In this document: in pieces, positions 1 to 7,731 of the stretch
Layout of the letters: each line of letters starts with the position of its first letter
Numbering within the stretch: the first letter of the stretch is position 1
DNA from: Aquisalimonas sp.
GTDB lineage: Bacteria > Pseudomonadota > Gammaproteobacteria > Nitrococcales > Aquisalimonadaceae
Reading direction: 5' to 3'
DNA length: 12,726 nt
Assembly (NCBI GenBank): GCA_007127625.1
Contig: SKYZ01000380.1
Span: forward strand, 1-12,726
The notes under the pieces: model-generated
Told to the model about the DNA's origin: nothing
The model's database searches: none
What the model saw: the letters and a program-made list of their open reading frames with translations, nothing else
Translations under genes and position numbers: made by a program

Positions 1-874
1 CGTAGTCCACACCGAGTCCGCCCCCCACATCCATGGTGGTCACCGGGATGACCATAGCGCGCAGCTCGGCGTAGTAACGCGCTGCCTCGCGCATGCCGCG
101 ACGGATATCCCGCACGTTGGGGATCTGGGAACCCAGGTGGAAGTGCAGCAGGCCCAGGCTCTCGGCCATGCCCTCCGCCTGCAGCCGCTCCACCACCGCC
201 AGCGCCTGGGATGCACTGAGGCCGAACTTGGACTTCTCGCCGCCGGTGTTCTGCCACTTGCCGGCACCGATGGACGCGAGACGCACGCGCATGCCCAGCC
301 GCGGCGTGATGCCCAGCCGGCGGGATTCGCTCACCACCAGCTCCACCTCGCTGCGCTTCTCCATGACGATGCGCACATCCAGGCCGAGCTGCTGACCGAG
401 CAGGGCCAGACGGACGTATTCGCGGTCCTTGTAGCCGTTGCAGATGATGGTGCCACCGGCGGGGGCCAGGGCCAGCACGGCCATGAGCTCCGGCTTGCTG
501 CCGGCTTCCAGGCCGACGCGGTCGCCGCCGTGGTGCAGGATCTCCTCCACCACCCGGCGCTGCTGGTTCACCTTGACGGGATAGACGGCGGTGTAGCCGC
601 CGCGGTAGTCCTCGGCGGCCATAGCGGCCTGGAAGGCGCCGCAGAGGCGGTCGACCCGATCGTGGAGAATGTCGACGAAGCGCACCAGCACCGGCAGCGC
701 GAGCCCGGCGGCCTGCACCCGGTCGACCAGCCCGGCGAGATCGATGCCCGGCCCGTCCGCGGCTCCACTAGGGTGGACCACCACGCGGCCGGCACTGTCG
801 ATGTCGAAATAGCCGCTACCCCAGTGCGCGGTATTGTATAGGTTGCGCGCGTGCTGGACGGTCCAGTCGCTCAT
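1..874 (-). CDS. speA: Biosynthetic arginine decarboxylase, N-terminal part (gene runs off the left edge)
   Basis: This is the first ~291 residues of a PLP-dependent arginine decarboxylase, which converts arginine to agmatine, the first step of the agmatine route to putrescine and spermidine. The protein begins MSDWTVQHARNLYN. The motif YPVKVNQ carries the expected PLP-binding lysine, K101 (bases 572-574). Further on are LEAGSKPELMAVLA, CNGYKDREY, GGEKSKFG, HFHLGSQ (about residue 244) and DVGGGLGVDY at the window edge; all are hallmarks of the long (~630 residue) SpeA family rather than of lysine or ornithine decarboxylases. The ATG at 874 gives an N-terminus that aligns with SpeA. It has an AGGG ribosome-binding site 11 bases upstream, inside the right arm of a leader inverted repeat. 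The end of the chemoreceptor gene is 113 bases upstream on the same strand; speE lies further right on the opposite strand. Identification is by motif recognition and is strong; the C-terminal half cannot be judged. Confidence 0.95.
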   Translation of the reverse strand, partial: MSDWTVQHARNLYNTAHWGSGYFDIDSAGRVVVHPSGAADGPGIDLAGLVDRVQAAGLALPVLVRFVDILHDRVDRLCGAFQAAMAAEDYRGGYTAVYPVKVNQQRRVVEEILHHGGDRVGLEAGSKPELMAVLALAPAGGTIICNGYKDREYVRLALLGQQLGLDVRIVMEKRSEVELVVSESRRLGITPRLGMRVRLASIGAGKWQNTGGEKSKFGLSASQALAVVERLQAEGMAESLGLLHFHLGSQIPNVRDIRRGMREAARYYAELRAMVIPVTTMDVGGGLGVDY

Positions 875-882
875 GCGGTGCG

Positions 883-965
883 GTACCCTGAATGCCGTTA
901 CGGAATGTGCTTGCCCCCGTCGACGGCAGGATCTGGCCGCCACCGACGGGGACGCATCAGGGTAC
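883..965 (-). promoter_or_regulatory. Structured speA leader: nested inverted repeat that can mask the ribosome-binding site
   Basis: In the transcript leading to speA, an outer stem pairs 965-954 (GTACCCTGATGC) with 895-883 (GCATTCAGGGTAC): 12 pairs with one bulged base. Nested in it is a perfect 8-pair stem, 951-944 (CCCCGTCG) with 922-915 (CGACGGGG), whose 21-base loop can fold again through CGGC/GCCG. The 3' arm of the outer stem contains AGGG, the only plausible Shine-Dalgarno for the speA ATG at 874. The structure begins 22 bases after the stop of the upstream receptor gene. No T-run follows either stem, so an ordinary intrinsic terminator is unlikely. A role in controlling speA translation is inference; it might instead protect the 3' end of the upstream message. 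Confidence 0.5.
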
Positions 966-987
966 TAACCTTTCCCGGCCGAAACCA

Positions 988-3126
988 TCACGTCCGGAAA
1001 CGCCCCGCCATTTCGCGCAGCTCACCGGCCAGGCGCGCCAGTTCCTCGTTGGCCGCCACCACCTGGCTGTTGGACTCGGCGTTCTCCCGCGCGATGTCGC
1101 TGAGCCGCGTGATGCTCTCGTTGATGGTATCGGCGGTGGCGCTCTGCTCCTCGGCAGCGCTGGCGATCTGGGTGTTCATGTCCGAGATCTCGCTGACCGT
1201 GGTACTCAGGGTCTCCAGCGCCGCACCGGCCTCGCCGGCCTGGGTGACGCTGTGCTCGGCCTGCTGGCGGCTCTCCTGCATGACCTGCACGCCTTCGTCG
1301 GCGCCGCCCTGGAGCTTCTCGATCATCTCCTCGATCTCGCGTGCCGAGGTCTGTACCCGGCTGGCCAGCGTGCGCACCTCGTCCGCCACCACGGCGAAGC
1401 CGCGGCCGTGTTCTCCGGCCCGGGCGGCCTCGATGGCGGCGTTCAGCGCCAGCAGGTTGGTCTGCTCGGAGACTTCCTGGATCACCGACAGCACCTTGGT
1501 GATGCCGTCACTCTGGCCTTTGAGATCGCCGATCACCTTCACGGCACGCTCCACCGCCTCGGACAGACGGTTGATGGAGCCGGTGGTCTCGTCGACGACG
1601 GTCTTGCCGTGACTGGCGGCATCGCGGCCATTGTTGGCCAGCTCCGCAGCGTGCTGGGTGTTGCGCGCCACTTCCTGAACGGTGTTGGCCATTTCGTTGA
1701 CCGCCGCCGCCACCTCCTCGGTCTCGCCCTGCTGCCGGGAGCCGGAATCGCGACTGGCCTGGCTCAGTTCCTCGAGCCGGGACGACTGCTGCTGCACGCC
1801 GTCCGCCGTCTCGACGATGCTGCGGATCATGCCCTGGAAGGTCTCCATCATGGCATTGAAGGCATCGGCGGTGCGGCCCAGCTCATCGTCACGCCCGGTG
1901 TGGATGCGCATGCTCAGGTCACCCGTCTGACTGGCGGCGCCGCCCATGCTCTCCATCTGCCGGCGCATCTGGCCCAGGGGTTTGAGCACCCGCTGGATGG
2001 TGCGCAGGCCGAATACGGCCAGCAAGCCGATCACCGCCAGGGTGACGATGATGATGGTGTTCCTGCCCGCATCCGCCGCCGTCTGGGCGGCAGAAGCCGC
2101 CTCCGCGGCCTCGGCGGTGACGTGTTCCTCGAGATCCTGGATGGCACCGCGCATCTCGGCGGTGGCACTGCGAACGGCAGTCAGGGCATCAGCCTGCTCA
2201 CCCTCCAGGGCGATTTGCTGGTGGCGCAGATCGTAGACGGAGGCGTCATCGTTCACCATCAGCTCGCCAAGCTCGGTGACGATGTCGTGCAGATGGCCTG
2301 CCTGCTCGCGCTGCCGGGAGTCGGCCCACTCGGAATCCCGGATGGTCGCTGCCGAGCGGGTGGCGAGGCCGAGCTGCTGGTCGATCTCGTTGCGCCGCAT
2401 GCTGGTGAGCATGAACGGGTCGTCCACCAGCCGCAGGTCGCTGGCAAGCCCGTTGAGCTCGGCCACGGCAACCCGGACTGCACCGCTCAGGCCGACCACG
2501 TCCAGGCCCCGCTCGATGAGCCCCTCCACCAGCATGGGCGGCAGCGCGCGGACATCGCCGCCGACGGCCTCGAGCTCCTGGCGTAGATCCCGCTCCCGGC
2601 GCACCTGCCGGAGGGTCGCCTGGCCGGCCATGAGCTCGGCTTCCACCATGACTTCGCGGATGTGCTCGTCCATGGTGTCCACGCGTTCCTGAATGCGTTC
2701 CAGCAACTCCAGGTTTTCCCGCCGCGCCTCCTCCAGGCGCTCATCGGCGTCCACCAGAGCGCCATACCCGGCGTCCAGCTGCTCGGCAAGCTGCCGTGCG
2801 CGTCCGTCACCACCGTCGACACCGCCGAGATCGCCACGCGCCGCACGGTAGGTCTGCTCCAACTCCTCCACGGAGGTTGCCTCGGCAAGGGCCGCGACAT
2901 TCTGGGCGGCGATCAGATCCGCATGCCGTTCACCGAAGGCGCCGAGCACGTTGCCTACCTCGGTGCGGGCAACCTGGTTGGGCATGATCTCATTGAGAAT
3001 GTAGTCCTGGGTGGCCACCAGGCGGGCGTTGGACAGCAGTGCCACGGCAGCCAGGGCCAGTGCCGCCACGATGGCGGTACCAAACAGACCCAGCAGCATG
3101 GCGCGGATACTCATTTGCAGACGCAT
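988..3126 (-). CDS. Methyl-accepting chemotaxis protein with a large periplasmic sensor domain
   Basis: A 712-residue inner-membrane chemoreceptor. A short cytoplasmic start is followed by a transmembrane helix (about 10-31), a periplasmic region of about 320 residues, a second helix (about 355-375), a HAMP domain (about 376-430) and the cytoplasmic signalling coiled coil. The CheA/CheW-contacting hairpin tip is clear at about 549-588, with [18 protein letters not shown] and [15 protein letters not shown]. The periplasmic part is rich in Glu, Ala, Leu and Arg and lacks obvious PAS or Cache character; it looks all-helical and is about twice the size of a Tar/Tsr four-helix sensor, so a helical-bimodular or TorS-like domain is a reasonable guess. 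The C-terminus (GRFRT) has no NWETF-type CheR/CheB tether. The ATG at 3126 has TGAGGA 8 bases upstream, which includes the stop codon of the preceding binding-protein gene 11 bases away, so the two are co-translated. The ligand is unknown. Confidence 0.95.
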   Translation of the reverse strand: MRLQMSIRAMLLGLFGTAIVAALALAAVALLSNARLVATQDYILNEIMPNQVARTEVGNVLGAFGERHADLIAAQNVAALAEATSVEELEQTYRAARGDLGGVDGGDGRARQLAEQLDAGYGALVDADERLEEARRENLELLERIQERVDTMDEHIREVMVEAELMAGQATLRQVRRERDLRQELEAVGGDVRALPPMLVEGLIERGLDVVGLSGAVRVAVAELNGLASDLRLVDDPFMLTSMRRNEIDQQLGLATRSAATIRDSEWADSRQREQAGHLHDIVTELGELMVNDDASVYDLRHQQIALEGEQADALTAVRSATAEMRGAIQDLEEHVTAEAAEAASAAQTAADAGRNTIIIVTLAVIGLLAVFGLRTIQRVLKPLGQMRRQMESMGGAASQTGDLSMRIHTGRDDELGRTADAFNAMMETFQGMIRSIVETADGVQQQSSRLEELSQASRDSGSRQQGETEEVAAAVNEMANTVQEVARNTQHAAELANNGRDAASHGKTVVDETTGSINRLSEAVERAVKVIGDLKGQSDGITKVLSVIQEVSEQTNLLALNAAIEAARAGEHGRGFAVVADEVRTLASRVQTSAREIEEMIEKLQGGADEGVQVMQESRQQAEHSVTQAGEAGAALETLSTTVSEISDMNTQIASAAEEQSATADTINESITRLSDIARENAESNSQVVAANEELARLAGELREMAGRFRT

Positions 3127-3137
3127 GGCTTGAGTCC

Positions 3138-4301
3138 TCAGTAAAGGTCGGCCCAGTCGAGCAGTACGTACTCGCCGTCGGTCAGGCGAGTTGGCCAGAC
3201 GGTGTCACTGGCCTGGTGGTTCCCGGCGCCCAGGGTCAGCGTCTCGCCAACGCCGATATCGAATTCGCCCAGTGAGAGCAGTCCGTCCACCACGTCCTCG
3301 CGGCCGGGGTCGTCCCCCGCCTGCCGCAGTCCTTCGACGAAAGTCCGCGCGGCCAGATAGCCCTCGAGGGAGATAAAGTTCGGGGCCAGAGCACTGTCAT
3401 GGGCATCCAGGGCGTCGTGGTAATCGGCCACCGCGGGCACATCCGCATCCAGGGGTGGCACCACCTGGGTGACCACGATGCCTTCGGCCATGTCCGGGTC
3501 GAGTGCGTCACGCAGGGCGTGGCTGCCGACGAAGGACACCGCCAGGAATACCGTGTCTGGGAGGTCCCAGTACGCCTCTTCGATGAACTCGGCAATGGGC
3601 GCATAGGTACCCACCATGATCACCGCCCTGGGCTCGGTTCGAGCCTCCAGAATGGTGGCAAGGCCGTGGTGGATGTTGGTGGTGCCTCGGGTGTAGCGCC
3701 CGTGAGCCAGACGCTCCCGGTCGGGTACATCGTGTGCCTCCAGCGCCGCCATGGCACCGGAGTAACCCGCATCACCGAAACCGTCGTTCTGGGTGAAGAA
3801 GGCAATCTCCTCGGGCTCGATCCCGGCTTCCAGGAGGCCATCCACCATGGCTGCGGTCTCCTGGTGATAGGAGGCGCGGAAGTTAATGACATGGCGGTCC
3901 GGCGGATCCTGGCGCAGCACGCCGGCCCCGGTGAAAGCGCCAAACAGGAGGGTCTCTTCCTGGTTGTGAATGGGAATGGTCACGATGGCCGTGGGCGTGC
4001 CGACGTTGCCCACCGAGGCGAGAATGTCTTCGTCTTCGATCAGCTCCCGTGTCGCCGGAGCGGCCTGCATGGGCTCGTACTGATCGTCGCGGGTGATCAG
4101 AGTCAATTCCCGGCCGTTGATGCCGCCGTCGGCATTGACCTCACGGAAATGCGCTTCGATACCTGCACGCATGCCCTCGCCAAGATCGGAGGCGGGCCCG
4201 GAGAATGGTGCCACCATGCCGATGCGCAGCTCGGCCGACGCCAGTGATGGCAACAGGCAGAAGGCCGCCGCCAACCCCGCCCAACGGTAGTTCGCGATCA
4301 T
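3138..4301 (-). CDS. Periplasmic ligand-binding protein, type-1 fold (LivJ/Peripla_BP_6 type), paired with the chemoreceptor
   Basis: A 387-residue secreted protein. Residues 1-23 form a classical signal peptide ending ASA before ELRIG; there is no lipobox, so it should be soluble in the periplasm. The mature protein opens with [20 protein letters not shown] and continues with [19 protein letters not shown], the signature of type-1 periplasmic binding proteins of the branched-chain amino acid/amide class. Later segments ([38 protein letters not shown]) fit the alternating lobes of the family, and the length is typical. I chose the ATG at 4301 because AGGGTGGG sits a few bases upstream; a GTG at 4313 is in frame, but its purine run touches the codon. 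It heads a two-gene unit with the chemoreceptor. No permease or ATPase of a matching importer is near, which suggests a sensory rather than transport role (inference). Ligand unknown; polyamine- or arginine-related compounds are suggested only by the flanking speA and speE. Confidence 0.9.
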   Translation of the reverse strand: MIANYRWAGLAAAFCLLPSLASAELRIGMVAPFSGPASDLGEGMRAGIEAHFREVNADGGINGRELTLITRDDQYEPMQAAPATRELIEDEDILASVGNVGTPTAIVTIPIHNQEETLLFGAFTGAGVLRQDPPDRHVINFRASYHQETAAMVDGLLEAGIEPEEIAFFTQNDGFGDAGYSGAMAALEAHDVPDRERLAHGRYTRGTTNIHHGLATILEARTEPRAVIMVGTYAPIAEFIEEAYWDLPDTVFLAVSFVGSHALRDALDPDMAEGIVVTQVVPPLDADVPAVADYHDALDAHDSALAPNFISLEGYLAARTFVEGLRQAGDDPGREDVVDGLLSLGEFDIGVGETLTLGAGNHQASDTVWPTRLTDGEYVLLDWADLY

Positions 4302-4561
4302 TGTTTTCCCCACCCTTTGAACGATGCTCTGTCAGGCAGTTATCGGCGGCATGTGCCGTTTCATTAGACAGCCCGTCCGGCCGGGCCGCACCGCCCCTGT
4401 ATGACCAGCCCTCGGAGTGTGGCTGTGTCTTTTTCGCCCATTGTCGAGTTTCCGGTATACACCGGATGCGAATCCGCCCATTCCGTCACAAGGTGGCAAC
4501 GTGGCAGGTCTTTGCGCATAATCCCGGCCGATACGCCCGCACCCCACCACAGGGAGCTCCC
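4302..4561. other. Divergent intergenic region between the binding-protein gene and speE
   Basis: These 260 bases hold no convincing gene. Two small dyads are visible: CGGCA-TG-TGCCG at 4347-4358, about 45 bases upstream of the binding-protein start, and TCCGGT-ATAC-ACCGGA at 4451-4466, about 95 bases upstream of speE. Reading leftward, ATTAGA at 4363-4368 is TCTAAT on the minus strand, five of six matches to a -10 box, but no good -35 box precedes it. The dyads are short enough to arise by chance in GC-rich DNA; an operator role is speculation. Confidence 0.5.
4493..4522 (+). promoter_or_regulatory. Candidate sigma-70 promoter for speE
   Basis: GTGGCA at 4493-4498 (four of six matches to TTGACA) and CATAAT at 4517-4522 (five of six to TATAAT) are separated by 18 bases. 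Transcription would start near 4529, giving a leader of about 33 bases before the speE ATG. It is the best candidate in an otherwise GC-rich stretch, judged by eye only. Confidence 0.3.
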
Positions 4562-5425
4562 ATGGCATTGGATGGCGAACACTGGTTCAGCGAACCCTTC
4601 GGCGACGAGGGGGTCGCCTTCTCGCTGGAGATCACCGACAAGCTGCACGAGGAGCAGACCCCCTACCAGCACATCGAGGTCTATCAGACGAAACGCTGGG
4701 GCCGCCTGCTGGTGATCGACGGCTGTGTCATGCTCACCAGCCGCGACAACTTCACCTACCACGAGATGATGTCCCACCCGGCGCTGTTTACCCATCCAGG
4801 GCCACGCAACGTGCTCATCATCGGCGGCGGTGACTGCGGCATGCTGCGGGAGGTGCTCAAGCACCCCGGCGTGCAGCGATGCACCCAGGTGGACATCGAC
4901 GCCGGCGTCACGCGTGCCGCCGAAGAGTTCTTCCCGGAGCTCTGCAGCGCCAACGACGACCCGCGCGCCGAGCTGCGCTTCGAGGACGGCATTCAGCACA
5001 TCAAGGATCTGCCCGAGGGCAGCGTGGACGTGATCATCGTCGACAGCACGGATCCGGTGGGCCCTGCCGAGGGGCTCTTCGGCGAGGCGTTCTTCCGCGA
5101 CGTCCACCGGGCGCTGGCGGATGACGGGCTGATCGTGCAGCAGAGCGAATCTCCGATCCTGCACGTGGACACCATCCTGCGGGACCTGCACGCGGCCATG
5201 CGCGGTGCCGGATTCACCCGGGTGGTGACCCTGCAGTTCCCCGTGTGCAGCTACCCGTCGGGCTGGTGGTCCGCCACGGTCGCCGGCAAGGGCGCCGACC
5301 TCACCGCCTTCCGCGAAGCCGACGCACGGGCGAAGCCCTTTGCCACGGCGTACTACAACGCCGGCATGCACCGCGCCGCCCTGGCCGTCCCCGAATTCTG
5401 CAAGGGTCTCTTGACCGATCAGTAG
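4562..5425 (+). CDS. speE: Spermidine synthase (polyamine aminopropyltransferase)
   Basis: A 287-residue cytosolic enzyme that transfers the aminopropyl group of decarboxylated S-adenosylmethionine to putrescine to make spermidine. The N-terminal beta domain shows TPYQHIEVYQTKRWGRLLVIDG. The Rossmann domain shows VLIIGGGDCGMLREVLKH (about 84-101), then QVDID (about 109-113), EDGIQHI (141-147) and VDSTDPVGPAEGLF (160-173) with the catalytic aspartate at about 161. PVCSYPSGWWS and YYNAGMHRAALAVPEF near the end are also typical. GGGDCG replaces the more usual GGGDGG, probably a harmless change. The ATG at 4562 follows AGGGAG by 6 bases; longer upstream extensions lack family similarity. The TAG stop (5423-5425) lies inside the first unit of a REP-like repeat. 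speD, needed to make the aminopropyl donor, is not in the window. Length matches the bacterial family. Confidence 0.96.
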   Translation: MALDGEHWFSEPFGDEGVAFSLEITDKLHEEQTPYQHIEVYQTKRWGRLLVIDGCVMLTSRDNFTYHEMMSHPALFTHPGPRNVLIIGGGDCGMLREVLKHPGVQRCTQVDIDAGVTRAAEEFFPELCSANDDPRAELRFEDGIQHIKDLPEGSVDVIIVDSTDPVGPAEGLFGEAFFRDVHRALADDGLIVQQSESPILHVDTILRDLHAAMRGAGFTRVVTLQFPVCSYPSGWWSATVAGKGADLTAFREADARAKPFATAYYNAGMHRAALAVPEFCKGLLTDQ

Positions 5426-5509
5426 GGTGCATCGTGATGCACCACGTCGACGGCAACTCTGCCACCACGGTCGGCGTATTCCGGGGCGGTGCATCAAGAT
5501 GCACCCTAC
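5422..5509. repeat. REP-like inverted pair, copy 1 (GTAGGGTGCATC units)
   Basis: The left unit (5422-5443) is GTAG followed by the hairpin GGTGCATC-GT-GATGCACC. The right unit (5488-5509) is its mirror, GGTGCATC-AA-GATGCACC followed by CTAC, with a 44-base spacer. Each unit is a perfect 8-pair hairpin and the two together form a larger inverted repeat. The GTAG head plus palindrome resembles REP elements mobilised by RAYT transposases, but no such transposase is in the window. The speE stop codon lies in the left unit. No T-run follows, so termination of transcription here is possible but not of the standard form. Confidence 0.85.
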
Positions 5510-5558
5510 GGTGGGTATGGATGCCCGCTTTGCGGGTGACGACCGGTCGAACTCAGCC

Positions 5559-5649
5559 GTAGGGTGGATCTTCAGATCCACCATTGACGCTCCGACGGGC
5601 CACCTCGGCTTGCTGATGTCGGGAAGGTGGACCTGAAGGTCCACCCTAC
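5559..5649. repeat. REP-like inverted pair, copy 2 (GTAGGGTGGATC / GGTGGACC units)
   Basis: The left unit (5559-5582) is GTAG plus GGTGGATC-TTCA-GATCCACC. The right unit (5626-5649) is GGTGGACC-TGAA-GGTCCACC plus CTAC, with a 43-base spacer. Compared with each other, the stems differ by paired changes (GATC/GATC against GACC/GGTC) that keep every pair. The outward arms of copies 1 and 2 also match, CACCCTACGG (5502-5511) with CCGTAGGGTG (5557-5566), so the four units could fold in alternative ways. The cobQ stop codon (minus strand, 5646-5648) is part of the last unit. A further small stem, CCCGC-TTT-GCGGG, lies between the copies at 5524-5536. Confidence 0.85.
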
Positions 5650-7112
5650 CCGCTGCGGTCGCCCGCAAGGCCCAACAGATCCCGCAGGCGCCCCGTGTCC
5701 AAGTACGTCGCCACCATTTCCCCCAACCGGTCCAGCTCCGCCTCCCGGTGGGTGTTGTAGTCCACTGCGTCCCGGTCCGCGAGGCCGGCCCGGGCCAGCA
5801 CGGTGTTGGCGGCGTCGGGGTGGTCGAACAGGCCATGCACGTAGCAGCCCATGACCTGGCCGTCGTCGCTGACGGCACCATCCGGCCGATTGCCGAGACG
5901 CAGCAGCGGCCGTTCGAGCGCCGCGCCCTCGGTGACGCCGTTGTGGATCTCGTAGCCACGGAGCGCGGCGCCCTCCGGTTCCACGCGTCCGCTTACCTCG
6001 CGGAGCTGCTTGCCGGGGATAAGCCGGGTATCCAGCTCCAGCAGGCCGAGCCCGGGGGTTGTCCCCGGCTCGCCTTCCAGGCCATCCGGGTCGGCAACGG
6101 TGCGGCCGAGCATCTGGTAGCCGCCGCAGATGCCGAGCACGTGGCCACCGTAGCGCAGGTGGCGACGGATGGTCTGCTCCCAGCCCTGCTGCCGGAGCCA
6201 GGCGAGATCGGTGCGGGTGCTCTTGCTGCCGGGGAGGATGACGAGGTCCGCCGCGGGCGGTGACTCATCCGGGCCGACGAAACGCAGATCCACCCGCGGG
6301 TGCAGCCGCAGGGGATCGAAATCGTTGTGGTTGCTCATGCGCGGCAGGGCGGGCACCACCACCCGCAGGGCATCGGCGCCCGGCTCGCGGTTCGTGCGGC
6401 CGATGCTGTCCTCGGCGTCCAGCACCAGCCCGTGGAGGTAGGGAAGTACGCCGAGCACCGGGGTGCCGGTGCGCTCCGCCAACCACTCCAGGCCGCTGCC
6501 CAGCAGGGCCGGATCCCCCCGGAAGCGGTTGATGACGAACCCGTGAACCCGGGCTCGCTCGGACGCGGAGACCAGCTCCAGGGTACCCACCAGCTGGGCG
6601 AACACGCCGCCACGGTCGATATCGCCCACCAGCAACACCGGGCAATCCACCATCTCGGCGAAACCCATGTTGGCGACGTCGTTTTCCCGCAGGTTGATCT
6701 CCGCCGGGCTGCCGGCGCCCTCGGCGATGATCACGTCGTAGCGTGCCGACAGCGCCTGCCAGGCGGCATGCACCGCCTCCCGGGCGCTTGCCTTGAAGGC
6801 ATGATAGTCCACCGCGTCCATGTTGCCGTAGACCTGCCCACGCAGAATCACCTGGGCACCGCGGTCGCTCTGGGGCTTGAGCAACACCGGGTTCATGTCG
6901 CTGTGGGGCTCGATCCCGCAGGCCCGGGCCTGCAGCGCCGTGGAACGGCCGATTTCCCCGCCGTCGCTGGTGACGGCGCTGTTCAGGGCCATGTTCTGGG
7001 GCTTGAACGGGGCCACCGAGACCCCCTGGCGATGCAGCCAACGGCACAGGGCGGCCACCACCGTACTCTTGCCGGCGTCGGAGGTGGTGCCCTGGATCAT
7101 GAGTGTGGTCAT
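5646..7112 (-). CDS. cobQ: Cobyric acid synthase (CobQ/CbiP), glutamine-dependent
   Basis: A 488-residue cytosolic amidotransferase that adds four amide groups, at positions b, d, e and g, to adenosylcobyrinic acid a,c-diamide, giving adenosylcobyric acid, with glutamine as donor and ATP hydrolysis. The N-terminal synthetase domain has the P-loop-like [13 protein letters not shown] (5-17) and the family segments [10 protein letters not shown] (36-45), [10 protein letters not shown] (72-81), [11 protein letters not shown] and [13 protein letters not shown]. The C-terminal class-I glutaminase domain has [11 protein letters not shown] with the nucleophile C329, GYEIHNG (387-392; EIHMG is commoner) and [10 protein letters not shown] with the partner histidine at about 426. 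Length is normal. The ATG at 7112 lies 7 bases after the cobO stop and has no clear ribosome-binding site, so initiation probably depends on ribosomes finishing cobO. It is the last gene of the operon and its TAG stop comes from the REP-like repeat. Confidence 0.95.
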   Translation of the reverse strand: MTTLMIQGTTSDAGKSTVVAALCRWLHRQGVSVAPFKPQNMALNSAVTSDGGEIGRSTALQARACGIEPHSDMNPVLLKPQSDRGAQVILRGQVYGNMDAVDYHAFKASAREAVHAAWQALSARYDVIIAEGAGSPAEINLRENDVANMGFAEMVDCPVLLVGDIDRGGVFAQLVGTLELVSASERARVHGFVINRFRGDPALLGSGLEWLAERTGTPVLGVLPYLHGLVLDAEDSIGRTNREPGADALRVVVPALPRMSNHNDFDPLRLHPRVDLRFVGPDESPPAADLVILPGSKSTRTDLAWLRQQGWEQTIRRHLRYGGHVLGICGGYQMLGRTVADPDGLEGEPGTTPGLGLLELDTRLIPGKQLREVSGRVEPEGAALRGYEIHNGVTEGAALERPLLRLGNRPDGAVSDDGQVMGCYVHGLFDHPDAANTVLARAGLADRDAVDYNTHREAELDRLGEMVATYLDTGRLRDLLGLAGDRSG

Positions 7113-7119
7113 GGTGGTG

Positions 7120-7731
7120 TCAGAGTTCCACGCCCTTCTGCGCACGCACGCCGCCGTCCTTGAAGGCGTGCTTCACCACCTGCATCTCGGTGACGGTGTC
7201 GGCGATGTCGATGAGCTCCTGCTTGGCATTGCGGCCGGTGACCACCACGTGCTGCATCTCCGGGCGGGCCAGGAGATCGTCGAGGACGCGATCCAGGTCC
7301 AGGTACTCGTAACGCAGGGCGATATTGAGTTCGTCCAGCAGCACCAGATGGTAGGACGGGTCCTGCAGCATGGCCGCGGCTTGCTCCCACGCGTTGCCGG
7401 CAGCCTCCTCATCGCGGGTACGGTCCTGGGTATCCCAGGTATAGCCTTCGCCCATGACGTGATAGGTCACGTTCGGCTGGTCGCGAAAGAACCGTTCCTC
7501 CCCGGTGGCGAACGCCCCCTTGATGAACTGCACGATACCCACTTTCATGCCGTGGCCCAGGGTGCGGGCCACCATGCCGAAACCGGAGCTGCTCTTGCCC
7601 TTGCCGGGGCCGGTGAGCACCACCAGCACGCCCTTGTCCTCCTGGGCGCGGGCGATACGCTCGTCGATGGCGCGCTTCTTCTTCGCCATGCGGGCGGCGT
7701 GGCGTTCCGGGTCCTTGGCGTTCTCACGCAT
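7120..7731 (-). CDS. cobO: Cob(I)yrinic acid a,c-diamide adenosyltransferase (CobO/BtuR/CobA type)
   Basis: A 203-residue cytosolic enzyme that transfers the adenosyl group of ATP to the Co(I) corrinoid, either during synthesis or on salvaged corrinoids. Visible features are the modified P-loop [12 protein letters not shown] (41-52), [17 protein letters not shown] (63-79), [10 protein letters not shown] (94-103), [13 protein letters not shown] (129-141), VVVTGRNA and the characteristic ending VRAQKGVEL. All match the BtuR/CobO family over its usual ~200 residues, distinct from PduO and EutT types. The ATG at 7731 has GAGGAG about 8 bases upstream and overlaps the end of cobB by 8 bases; a longer in-frame extension would lie over cobB and lacks family similarity. 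Placement between cobB and cobQ matches the order of the chemical steps. Confidence 0.95.
   Translation of the reverse strand: MRENAKDPERHAARMAKKKRAIDERIARAQEDKGVLVVLTGPGKGKSSSGFGMVARTLGHGMKVGIVQFIKGAFATGEERFFRDQPNVTYHVMGEGYTWDTQDRTRDEEAAGNAWEQAAAMLQDPSYHLVLLDELNIALRYEYLDLDRVLDDLLARPEMQHVVVTGRNAKQELIDIADTVTEMQVVKHAFKDGGVRAQKGVEL

Noticed and set aside
915..951. Intrinsic terminator after the chemoreceptor gene
   Set aside because: The stem is strong but is not followed by a run of U on either strand.
892..2586. Long plus-strand open frame (564 codons) opposite the chemoreceptor
   Set aside because: It is the antisense shadow of a gene with textbook chemoreceptor motifs; its translation is low-complexity His/Gly/Leu-rich and matches no family. 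High GC content leaves such frames open.
4302..4313. GTG at 4313 as start of the binding-protein gene
   Set aside because: Its only purine-rich stretch directly abuts the codon, whereas the ATG at 4301 has a well-placed AGGGTGGG and gives a standard signal peptide.
5422..5649. CRISPR-like array
   Set aside because: The units alternate in orientation, are themselves palindromic and number only four with irregular spacing; they fit REP-like elements instead.
4364..5959. Minus-strand open frame across speE, the repeats and the start of the cobQ end
   Set aside because: It crosses a clear speE gene, an intergenic region and the cobQ 3' end in the wrong frame; no protein motif is visible.
7113..7145. 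Longer cobQ start at 7145
   Set aside because: It would add 11 residues lying over the end of cobO with no family counterpart; the ATG at 7112 gives the normal N-terminus just before the P-loop.
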